This document shows positions 7,759-13,440 of a stretch of 14,323 bases of DNA, in pieces; the stretch's first letter is position 1, and every line of letters begins with the position of its first letter. A model generated the notes under the pieces. That model did not search any database. It worked only from the letters and a program-made list of their open reading frames with translations, and was not told the DNA's origin. The stretch is from an uncultured Opitutia bacterium. Its GTDB lineage: Bacteria > Verrucomicrobiota > Verrucomicrobiia > Opitutales > UBA953. The translations under genes were made by a program, and so were the position numbers. The stretch lies in the NCBI GenBank assembly GCA_903853185.1, contig CAINSX010000281.1, positions 1 through 14,323 of the forward strand. Reading direction: 5' to 3'.

Positions 7759-8406
7759 TTACTTCTTGCGAGGCTTAGCGGGAGCCGTGGCGCCGGAGGC
7801 GGTAGCGGCGGCGCGGGCGGCCTTGACGGACTCCGTTCCTTCGTTCGGGTCTTCGTCTTCGTTGAGGACGTCAGCGCGCTTGATGGCGACGAGGGCGGCA
7901 GCCACGTTCTCGGTGGTCTTACGGCGATCGTTGGACTTCAGGGCGTTGACGGCTTCCTGCACGAGCTGGATGGCGTTCTTCTCCTGCTTGATGATCTCAT
8001 CGTGGTCTTCCTTCACGTGGCGGGGGCGGGAGGAGGTCGGCTTGCGGGGGCCAGAGCTACCGCGAGGGCCCTTGGGTTCCTTGGATTCACGCGGGTGAAT
8101 TTCCTGTTCTTCCATGTCTTCGGCGACAGAGAGATCCTTGATGGCTTCCTTGAGGTCGGCGACGGTCGGAGCGGTTTCGGCGACCTCGAGGAGCTTGATG
8201 GCCTGATCGAGGAGCGAGTCTTCCTGTTCGTCCCACTCGTCGACGACGCCGAAGTCGCCGCCGGGGCCGGACGGACCAGGGCCGGTGGGACCTTTGCCGC
8301 CACCGCCGAGGATGTGGGCGGTCGGGTCGCTGGACGAAGCGGAAGCCGCGAAGGCGGGGACGGAGAGGCCGATGGCGAGGAGAGCCAGGGTGAGCTTGGG
8401 GTTCAT
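7759..8406 (-). CDS. Small exported Gly/Pro-rich helical protein of unknown function
   Basis: I do not recognise this 215-residue protein. Residues 1-20 are a signal peptide ending in AFA|ASA, so it is probably periplasmic or secreted. A Gly/Pro-rich stretch follows (about 34-50, GKGPTGPGPSGPGGD). Next come an acidic helical segment (about 60-102), a basic Pro/Ser-rich linker (about 105-132, KEPKGPRGSSGPRKP), a second helical segment (about 138-186) and a Lys-rich, Ala-rich tail ending KPRKK. The two helical segments resemble each other (QAIKLLEVAETA with NAIQLVQEAVNA; EAIKDLSVAEDMEEQE with AALVAIKRADVLNEDE), suggesting an internal duplication. There are no cysteines and no enzyme motif. It has its own strong promoter with no room for a leader, and it shares a terminator with sufS. 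The reading frame is supported by the signal peptide; long open frames on the other strand are shadows. Confidence 0.85.
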   Translation of the reverse strand: MNPKLTLALLAIGLSVPAFAASASSSDPTAHILGGGGKGPTGPGPSGPGGDFGVVDEWDEQEDSLLDQAIKLLEVAETAPTVADLKEAIKDLSVAEDMEEQEIHPRESKEPKGPRGSSGPRKPTSSRPRHVKEDHDEIIKQEKNAIQLVQEAVNALKSNDRRKTTENVAAALVAIKRADVLNEDEDPNEGTESVKAARAAATASGATAPAKPRKK

Positions 8407-8412
8407 AGGAAT

Positions 8413-8441
8413 AATATAGGACAGGCCTTCCGTGTGGTCAA
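8413..8441 (-). promoter_or_regulatory. Sigma70-type promoter predicting a leaderless mRNA
   Basis: On the minus strand TTGACC (8441-8436) is followed by a 17-base spacer and TATATT (8418-8413). Only six bases (ATTCCT) separate the -10 box from the ATG at 8406. A start site at the usual 6-8 bases downstream falls on the first bases of the start codon. The only purine-rich run upstream, GGAAGG, lies inside the promoter spacer and so would not be transcribed. Confidence 0.75.
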
Positions 8442-8475
8442 CCCGTGTTCCTTAGTTCCGCCTAGGGACCTTGCC

Positions 8476-9612
8476 TCAGGCTGGTTTGGGTTCGGTTGAG
8501 GCCGTCGAACGGCGCAGAATATCGAGGATTCCTTGCACTTCCCAGTTCCGGGCGGACCCGGCCAGGCCGAGCAGCACCCGGGCCTCATGGATGTCGTCGG
8601 GGTGATGCCCGGGCGGCCAGTCGAGCCAGCTGCGATCCAGCGTGTGTCGCGGATCCTGCAGCAGGGGCAGCAGCGCGTTCACACATAACGTATCGGCCCG
8701 TCCGTCGGAGAGCAGGCACGCGAAGACGTCGTCGATGAGCCGACGGCGCGCGGAGACGAGTGGTGAGGAGGGTAGGGCGTGGGCCCAATCGCGAAGTTGC
8801 GCGCGCCAATCCGGACGACGGCGGTAGAGTTCAAGGTATTGGCCGAGCCGGCGATGGGGATGACCGGCGGGACGCAGCCCGCGTAGGCGCCATCGCCCAC
8901 ACTTCTCCATGTAGAGGCCATCGATGCCGAGGATGAGCATCTGTTCCGGCGAGTGGCTGCGGGCGAGTTCCGACATCGGGGCGCGGTTGCCACCGAGGCC
9001 AAGTGATTCCACGAAGAGCTCGTGACAGGCCGCGTCCCAGCCGACTTCCTTGATGCGTAGTCGGGCGTGTTTCGTCTTGTTGCGGAAGCGTTCGAGCGCG
9101 CGGCGTTTCAGGCCCAGCGTAAGATTCGGTTCCGCTTCCAGTACGCGCTTGGCGACATCGCCCGAGCGGCCACGTATTTCGAGGAGCGCGTCTTCTTCCG
9201 CCAGATCTTCGAGGTCGCGGGGGAGGTAGGGCAGGAGCACGACCGTCTCCGGGTGATGGCCGGCGAGTGTGGACACGTCCTTCGTGCCTGGGAGCAGTAC
9301 CGCATGGAGAATCACCCCGCCGAAGTGTGGATCGCGGTCATGACCATGCGCGTGCCAGTCCGAGCAGCGCAGATGGATCTCGATGTCGCCGCGGAGGCGT
9401 TGGCCATCGACCAGGATCTCTGCGCCCAGGAAGTCGGGGCCTGCGCCGCGATTCCAATCGCCCGGGTGGACGATCTCGATCGTCGCGCCGGAGGTAGCGG
9501 CCATCGGGCCGCGGACTTCGCCGGAGGCCCAGAGACGTTGGATGGCCCGTTCGCCGATGGCGAAGGGGCCGTAGGGGCCGTCGATCTCCTCGACGCGGAC
9601 GCAGGTGCTCAT
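8476..9612 (-). CDS. DUF2851 family protein
   Basis: The 378-residue soluble protein, with no signal peptide or membrane segment, matches my memory of the DUF2851 family, known from Bacteroidetes and some other bacteria and of unknown function. Family-typical stretches are IEIVHPGDWNRGAGPDFLGA (45-64), GDIEIHLRCSDWHAHGHDRD (75-94), VILHAVL (100-106), NRAPM (209-213), LRPAGHPHRRLGQYLELY (246-263) and VNALLPLL (311-318). Position 363 onward retains an ILDILRR tail, so it is near full length. The conserved G-P-D-F followed about 17 residues later by E-I-H resembles the spacing of PD-(D/E)XK nuclease cores; that is my speculation, not an established function. The gene is transcribed divergently from tRNA-Ser, 110 bases away, and is followed after 69 bases by a gene with its own promoter. 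No Shine-Dalgarno sequence precedes the ATG. Confidence 0.85.
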   Translation of the reverse strand: MSTCVRVEEIDGPYGPFAIGERAIQRLWASGEVRGPMAATSGATIEIVHPGDWNRGAGPDFLGAEILVDGQRLRGDIEIHLRCSDWHAHGHDRDPHFGGVILHAVLLPGTKDVSTLAGHHPETVVLLPYLPRDLEDLAEEDALLEIRGRSGDVAKRVLEAEPNLTLGLKRRALERFRNKTKHARLRIKEVGWDAACHELFVESLGLGGNRAPMSELARSHSPEQMLILGIDGLYMEKCGRWRLRGLRPAGHPHRRLGQYLELYRRRPDWRAQLRDWAHALPSSPLVSARRRLIDDVFACLLSDGRADTLCVNALLPLLQDPRHTLDRSWLDWPPGHHPDDIHEARVLLGLAGSARNWEVQGILDILRRSTASTEPKPA

Positions 9613-9684
9613 GCGCGCATCAAGGGGGAAGCCGGCCCGCTTGGAAAATCAGGAGAAAGCCCAAGGGAAAGGCACCGAATCCGC

Positions 9685-9713
9685 TTGAGGGAAGACCCCA
9701 GCCGCCGTTGAAT
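9685..9713 (+). promoter_or_regulatory. Possible tRNA-Ser promoter
   Basis: TTGAGG (9685-9690), a 17-base spacer and TTGAAT (9708-9713) fit a sigma70 promoter at four of six bases in each box. A start near 9720 would leave a leader of only a few bases before the mature 5' end at 9723. The match is weak and rests mainly on position. Confidence 0.35.
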
Positions 9714-9722
9714 CCCGCTTAC

Positions 9723-9807
9723 GGAGAGGTGGCAGAGTGGTCGATTGCAGCTGACTTGAAATCAGCCGAGCCGCAAGGCTCCGGGGGTTCGAATCCCTCC
9801 CTCTCCG
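9723..9807 (+). tRNA. tRNA-Ser(UGA)
   Basis: The 85-base type II tRNA folds completely by eye. The acceptor stem pairs 9723-9729 (GGAGAGG) with 9800-9806 (CCTCTCC), with discriminator G9807. The anticodon stem GCTGA/TCAGC encloses the loop CTTGAAA, with anticodon TGA at 9757-9759. A long variable arm GAGCC-GCAA-GGCTC occupies 9768-9781, as expected for tRNA-Ser. The T-arm (9783-9799) carries the loop TTCGAAT. CCA is not encoded: the bases after the discriminator are CCC. The anticodon reads UCN codons, mainly UCA. Confidence 0.97.
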
Positions 9808-9811
9808 CCCC

Positions 9812-9817
9812 TTTTTT
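9812..9817 (+). terminator. T-run ending the tRNA-Ser transcript (possible)
   Basis: Six T residues begin four bases after the tRNA 3' end, and the tRNA acceptor and T stems could act as the hairpin. The last T is also the first base of the opposite-strand stop codon of the converging Sel1-repeat gene. On the minus strand no T-tract terminator is visible before the tRNA gene. Confidence 0.4.
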
Positions 9818-11262
9818 CAGCGAGGACGGTTCGCCTTCATGTAGTCAGCGGATTCGGCCTGAAGGTTGGCATAGCGCGACTTGGCGGAATCGGATATCGC
9901 CCTGTTAAAGCTAGGGTTTTTGGCAACGTTGTCTCTTTCGCCCTCGCTGGTCGTTTGCGTGGCGATCTCAAAGCTGTAGTCACGCGGTGTGAGGGCAGGG
10001 CCGAAGGCGAGTTCCTCGGAAGTCGCTGTCTTGATGTCGGGCCTGGTAGGGATACTTTTTTCGGTGCCGAGAAGGAACCAGGCGTAAGCCTCGGAAAGGT
10101 TGGATATGTCCTTCTTGATGAAGTCTTCGTACACCTTGCCGCCTTGGAAAGAGGTATGATACATCTGGCCCATCCATCTTTGGCTCTGCTTACATCCCAG
10201 AAGGGCGGCGGAGCGGTTCCATTTAATTGCCTCCTCCAGGTTGCGGTCTGTTCCGCGACCGAGTTCATAGAATTTCGCCAGAAGACGTTGCGCCATCCGG
10301 TGGTTTTTGAGGGCGGCTTTCTTGGTCCAGGAGAAGGCCTCAAAGTAGTCCAACGCCACGGTCCGCTCAAAATCCTGCGCATAGAATAGCCCCAGCTCGT
10401 ATTGAGCCTGGGCGTCGCCAGCCTCGGCTTTTGCCTTGGCTGAGCTATATCTTTCCTCCGGGGTCAGTTCCCTTGTGGAACGTTCAACGATCGGTTCCGC
10501 TGGCCTGGCGGGGGGCGTCATGTCTTTAGGCTTATTCTGTTCGGGAAATGGCCTGGCTGGTGCCGGCGGGGGCGGCGGAGTCTTGGATGCAGGGTCAGGA
10601 ACCATTCCCTCTTTAATCAATTCTTCCAGTTTGGGCCGGAGGGGCATCGGGCCGCTGATGATCAGCGCAAAGTTCTCTTGCTTGGCGATGCTGCCGAAGG
10701 CGTTGCACTCTTCGCATGGAACTTCGCCTACGGCACCCGCGGGAGTGAAGCCAGTCCGCACCCTTCTCCCTGAGCACCTGGGGCATTTTTCGATCGAATT
10801 AATGGAGATCGCAGGGCGCGCTTCAGAGACGAAATAGGCGAATTCATAAAGTGCCAGCTTGTTGGCGGGGGTATTGGCCCGGTTTGAAGGCGTGAATCTA
10901 CCCTCCGAATTCAAGGTGTGGCTTTCCCGGAATGCCTGCCAGATCAGGGCGAATTTCTGGTCGGTCTCCATTCGTCCTAGGCCTCCGACTTTTCCTACAT
11001 CGAAGGTCGCGCTACTCGTGATGGTCTTGAGGCTTCCGAAGTAGTTATAGTCCAGCAGTGAACCGTTTACGTAATAATGCCATGCCCCGTTCTCATAGTA
11101 TCGCCGCACATAGCCGTAGGAGGGTACGGAGTAATTCTGGTATTCGGACGAATACTTCGACACCGATTGTCCGCCGATGGTGGTCTTTGTAGTCTGCGAC
11201 TTGGCCGAGGAATGGAACGTCATCAGGAAGATTAACCCCAGCACGACTTTTTTCAGCAACAT
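9817..11262 (-). CDS. Exported protein with CxxC pair, Pro-rich linker and Sel1-like repeats
   Basis: From the ATG at 11262 the product is 481 residues; a TTG at 11274 would add four. Positions below count from the TTG. It has a signal peptide (about 5-26, LLKKVVLGLIFLMTF core), then a Tyr/Ser/Asn-rich segment (27-90) I cannot place. CPRCSG (164-169) and CEECNAFG (187-194) resemble half of a DnaJ-type zinc finger. A Pro-rich linker (225-262) leads to three Sel1/TPR-like helical repeats (about 279-375), including AEAGDAQAQYELGLFYAQ and WTKKAALKNHRMAQRLLAKFYELGRG, and a partial fourth (SEAYAWFLLG, 394-403). Sel1 repeats usually mediate protein contacts; the job here is unknown. Base composition is visibly lower in GC and richer in Asn, Tyr and Lys codons than the flanking genes. 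The stop lies 10 bases from the 3' end of tRNA-Ser on the opposite strand. Confidence 0.87.
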   Translation of the reverse strand: MLLKKVVLGLIFLMTFHSSAKSQTTKTTIGGQSVSKYSSEYQNYSVPSYGYVRRYYENGAWHYYVNGSLLDYNYFGSLKTITSSATFDVGKVGGLGRMETDQKFALIWQAFRESHTLNSEGRFTPSNRANTPANKLALYEFAYFVSEARPAISINSIEKCPRCSGRRVRTGFTPAGAVGEVPCEECNAFGSIAKQENFALIISGPMPLRPKLEELIKEGMVPDPASKTPPPPPAPARPFPEQNKPKDMTPPARPAEPIVERSTRELTPEERYSSAKAKAEAGDAQAQYELGLFYAQDFERTVALDYFEAFSWTKKAALKNHRMAQRLLAKFYELGRGTDRNLEEAIKWNRSAALLGCKQSQRWMGQMYHTSFQGGKVYEDFIKKDISNLSEAYAWFLLGTEKSIPTRPDIKTATSEELAFGPALTPRDYSFEIATQTTSEGERDNVAKNPSFNRAISDSAKSRYANLQAESADYMKANRPR

Positions 11263-11422
11263 GATGGAAACCAAGGAAACACCCTGCCGCCGCGACGCAA
11301 TCCCAACCTTTGGCAGGATAGATTTTTTCTAATAGGTACTAATTAGGCGTATCGGTTTTATCGATGAAGGTGCGGATCGCGTTGACGCTTGCTTTGGTGC
11401 CGTCTCAGGCCATTTTTATATT
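11263..11422. promoter_or_regulatory. AT-rich divergent intergenic region with operator-like repeats
   Basis: This 160-base gap feeds two divergent exported-protein genes. CTAAT occurs at 11329 and again at 11339, one helical turn apart, and the second copy is inside the 8-base palindrome CTAATTAG (11339-11346). For the plus gene, TTGGTG (11394-11399), 17 bases and TATATT (11417-11422) form a promoter-like pair, but the -10 box abuts the ATG at 11423, so its start site would fall inside the gene. The 8-mer TTATATTA occurs at 11416 and 11430. CCTGCC (11283-11288) and GGCAGG (11312-11317) make a loose inverted repeat near the minus-strand gene. No single promoter is secure. Confidence 0.35.
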
Positions 11423-11878
11423 ATGAATGTTATATTACGCTGGCTTGGCATCTTCCTGGCAGCCGGTGCCCTTGCGGGCACCGTTCCCAGCCAGAGGGAT
11501 GCCTTGAACCAGCAGTACCTCAGGGTGAGGCCGGATTATACGTCTGCGGTGAAGACCGGCGACAAGGTCATGTTCATCGCCGCCGTGGCACGCCTGCAGG
11601 CTTTAGGCATGTCGATCATCGCGGCAAATGCCCCCGCAATCTCGGCCTTGCGGACGGGCATATATCCGCCTGACGTCAAGTCGAGGCAGGCGCGTAGCAC
11701 CTGGGATCAGAAGATTGATGCCACTAAGGCAACCTTGCTCGCCGCCAATGGAAGCATCATGGCATTTAGTGCTCCGTCCGAACTGACGCCGGAGTCGGCC
11801 AGGTCGATTGAGGCCTATATGATGACGCTCTCTAAGGCTATCGAGACGCATCACGCCGCCTGTCTGAACATCAGATAG
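11423..11878 (+). CDS. Small exported hypothetical protein
   Basis: I do not recognise this 151-residue protein. A short basic start (Arg6) and a hydrophobic stretch (7-18, LGIFLAAGALA) make a plausible signal peptide with cleavage after ALA. The remaining 130 or so residues look helical and Ala-rich (DKVMFIAAVARLQALGMSI, 47-65; TKATLLAANGSIMAF) with one cysteine near the C-terminus (HHAACLNIR). No catalytic motif, lipobox or membrane helix is seen. It is divergent from the CxxC/Sel1 gene across an AT-rich gap and converges on the deacetylase gene. GC content is intermediate, below that of the dcw genes. The signal peptide supports the frame and the start; the alternative frame open from 11389 gives a Cys/His-rich product without family features. 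Confidence 0.7.
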   Translation: MNVILRWLGIFLAAGALAGTVPSQRDALNQQYLRVRPDYTSAVKTGDKVMFIAAVARLQALGMSIIAANAPAISALRTGIYPPDVKSRQARSTWDQKIDATKATLLAANGSIMAFSAPSELTPESARSIEAYMMTLSKAIETHHAACLNIR

Positions 11879-11910
11879 GTAAAAAGGCGCAGGCAACTAC
11901 CGTCTGCGTT

Positions 11911-11937
11911 GTAAGCCTGCCCGGCGGGCAGGCTTAC
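11911..11937. terminator. 27-base perfect palindrome between converging genes
   Basis: Arms GTAAGCCTGCCCG and CGGGCAGGCTTAC meet around a single central G, giving a very stable hairpin on either strand. It lies 32 bases after the plus-strand stop at 11878 and contains the minus-strand stop codon (TAA, 11936-11934). No T-tract adjoins it. On the minus strand a weaker hairpin (CGCAG/CTGCG) follows and ends in CCTTTTT (complement of 11881-11887), which could complete a terminator for the deacetylase gene. Confidence 0.65.
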
Positions 11938-12689
11938 TTCTTGCCGGCTTTCTCGACGTACTGGCTGGCGGTCAGGGTCGTCCAGCCATCCTGCTTGAGG
12001 AGGGCGGCGATCTTGACGAAGTCGTTGAAAGAGTCGTCGTTCCACATACCGCAGTGGCCTTGGAGGAGCATCATGGAGGCGGGCTTCTTGGCGGCGTAGT
12101 CTTGGGCGAACTTGGCGTAGCTGACCTTGCCAGTGGCGACTTCGATGTTGAGCGTACGGCCGAGGACCTTGCGCTTGGTCTCGTTCTTGGGCGGGTACAT
12201 CCAGATGGTCATCTCCGGTACGCTGTCCATGGCCGCGATGGTGGCGTCGTCGGCCTGGTTGAAGCCTGCGCCGAAGGCGTGGAAGGTCAGCCCGGTCACC
12301 TGCTTGAACGTATCGCACGCATTCTTGAGGTGCTTGGCCTGGGTGGCGGCGTCAGGTCCGCGGAATTCCCAAAGCTGCTTGCCGGCCTCGGTCCAGCTGC
12401 GGTGATCCCAGCCATGGTTCCAGAACTCGATGACTCCGCCGTTCTCAACGGCGTTGGCCTTGATCCAGGCGACGTCCTCGGCGTTCGGTTGGGTCAGGGA
12501 ATCGCAAATGATGCCCATCGTCACGACGGTCTTCTCGGCCTTGGCCCATTCGGCCACGCGCTTGAAGCCGTCCGCGAGGCGCTTCTTCTCGCCAGCCTTC
12601 ACGTCATCGAGCTTCCAGATGACGACCTTATCGTCCGCGGCGGAGAGGGCGGCGACGGCGAGCAGGCAGAGGAGGGCAAGGAGGCGCAT
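11934..12689 (-). CDS. Exported polysaccharide deacetylase-like protein (NodB / CE4 fold)
   Basis: Probable periplasmic or secreted metal-dependent deacetylase acting on an unknown glycan. The 251-residue protein has a signal peptide (1-17, core LLALLCLLAVAALS). CE4-like motifs follow in order: KLDD (26-29) for the DD of motif 1, NHGWDH (91-96) keeping the HxxxH metal pair of motif 2, FHAFGAGFN (136-144) in the place of the RxPxG-like motif 3, and LQGHCGMWNDD (209-219) with a late His as in motif 5. The last helix, IAALLKQDGWTTLTASQYV (227-245), resembles the C-terminal strand-helix unit of this family. Motif 2 has Gly where Ser/Thr is usual, and motif 3 lacks the Arg, so substrate and activity are uncertain. 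It begins 36 bases after the stop of the upstream Sel1-repeat gene and may share its transcript. Its stop lies in a strong palindrome. Confidence 0.78.
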   Translation of the reverse strand: MRLLALLCLLAVAALSAADDKVVIWKLDDVKAGEKKRLADGFKRVAEWAKAEKTVVTMGIICDSLTQPNAEDVAWIKANAVENGGVIEFWNHGWDHRSWTEAGKQLWEFRGPDAATQAKHLKNACDTFKQVTGLTFHAFGAGFNQADDATIAAMDSVPEMTIWMYPPKNETKRKVLGRTLNIEVATGKVSYAKFAQDYAAKKPASMMLLQGHCGMWNDDSFNDFVKIAALLKQDGWTTLTASQYVEKAGKK

Positions 12690-12725
12690 GCGGTGGTGTA
12701 GGAAGTTTGGGTGGGTCGCTGAAGA

Positions 12726-13352
12726 CTATTTCTTGCCCCCGTCGTGCTTCTTCGCCGGCATGTTGGCGGCGAGGAGTTTCTCAAGTTCGGTGAGGCGCTT
12801 CTGGGCATCGGCGAGCATCAGTTTGTCGACGAGCTGATTGTCGATCGACTTCAGGAAGGTCTCGTGCCGGGTGCCCTTGGCCTCCTTCGGCTGATTCTTG
12901 GCGAAGAGGTGGGCCCAGGCGTAGGCCTCGATGTATTTTGTGGTCACGAAGCGCAGGTCGCCCCCGTAGTATTCGGCGAGTGCGAACTGGGCCGAGCCAC
13001 GGCCTTGAAGCGCGGCCATCTCGAGCCATTTCACGGCTTCCTTTTGGTCGACGGCTACGCCGTCGCCGTGGAGATAGGCCTGGCCTAGTTCTTCCTGCGA
13101 GATGGCGTGTCCAGCTTCGGCGGCCTTACGATACCAGCGAACGGCTTCGGCGTTGTTGCGGTTGGTACCCGCGCCATGTTCATAGGCCCAGCCCAGCTTG
13201 TGCATCGCGTCGAGGTCGCCTTTTTCGGCTTCGGCCTTGTATTGCTGAAACGTGCGTTCGGTCGCCGGGGTCTGCTGCGCGCAGGCCGCGGTGGCGAAAA
13301 GAAGGAGCGCGAGCAGCGCGAGGGAACGGAACAGGCTGAGGCAGGTGTTCAT
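12726..13352 (-). CDS. Small exported Sel1-repeat protein
   Basis: The 208-residue product starts at the ATG at 13352, because that start is followed at once by a signal peptide (SLFRSLALLALLLFATAACA). The open frame reaches back to 13487, but that extension has no signal character and crosses the intergenic region and the start of the next gene. TAAC could be a weak lipobox, or cleavage may occur after ACA. Sel1-like repeats follow: AEKGDLDAMHKLGWAYEHGAG (42-62), AEAGHAISQEELGQAYLHGDG (78-98) and ALQGRGSAQFALAEYYGGD (114-132), then IEAYAWAHLFA (141-151) and a charged helix (about 165-198). Such proteins usually act as interaction scaffolds in the envelope. The repeats are better conserved than those of the larger Sel1 gene at 9817-11262. 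It probably leads a two-gene unit with the deacetylase gene. Confidence 0.87.
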   Translation of the reverse strand: MNTCLSLFRSLALLALLLFATAACAQQTPATERTFQQYKAEAEKGDLDAMHKLGWAYEHGAGTNRNNAEAVRWYRKAAEAGHAISQEELGQAYLHGDGVAVDQKEAVKWLEMAALQGRGSAQFALAEYYGGDLRFVTTKYIEAYAWAHLFAKNQPKEAKGTRHETFLKSIDNQLVDKLMLADAQKRLTELEKLLAANMPAKKHDGGKK

Positions 13353-13370
13353 GAAAGTATCTTCAGATGG

Positions 13371-13414
13371 AACCCCAGCGACGGCTTTGAGTTGCGTGGT
13401 CGATACGCTGGGTT
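13371..13414. repeat. Inverted repeat in a divergent intergenic region
   Basis: AACCCCAGCG (13371-13380) and CGCTGGGTT (13406-13414) are inverted copies with one extra C, 25 bases apart. They lie in the 88-base gap between the minus-strand Sel1 gene and the plus-strand acyltransferase. This could be an operator or a chance hairpin. No good promoter boxes were found in either direction. Confidence 0.3.
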
Positions 13415-13440
13415 GCTTCCTGGGTCCTGAATGACAGACT

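Noticed and set aside
7741..8499. Plus-strand open frame (252 residues) opposite the small exported protein
   Set aside because: The minus-strand frame has a signal peptide and a matching promoter and terminator. The plus frame begins just after a terminator and yields a Gly/Val-rich product without features.
9708..9908. Short plus-strand open frame of 66 residues
   Set aside because: It runs across the whole tRNA-Ser gene and ends inside the opposite-strand Sel1 gene, so it is not a plausible protein.
9800..11940. Duplicated tRNA-Ser 3' end marking an integrated element
   Set aside because: No second copy of the tRNA 3' sequence and no integrase gene were seen in the segment, so no mobile element was annotated.
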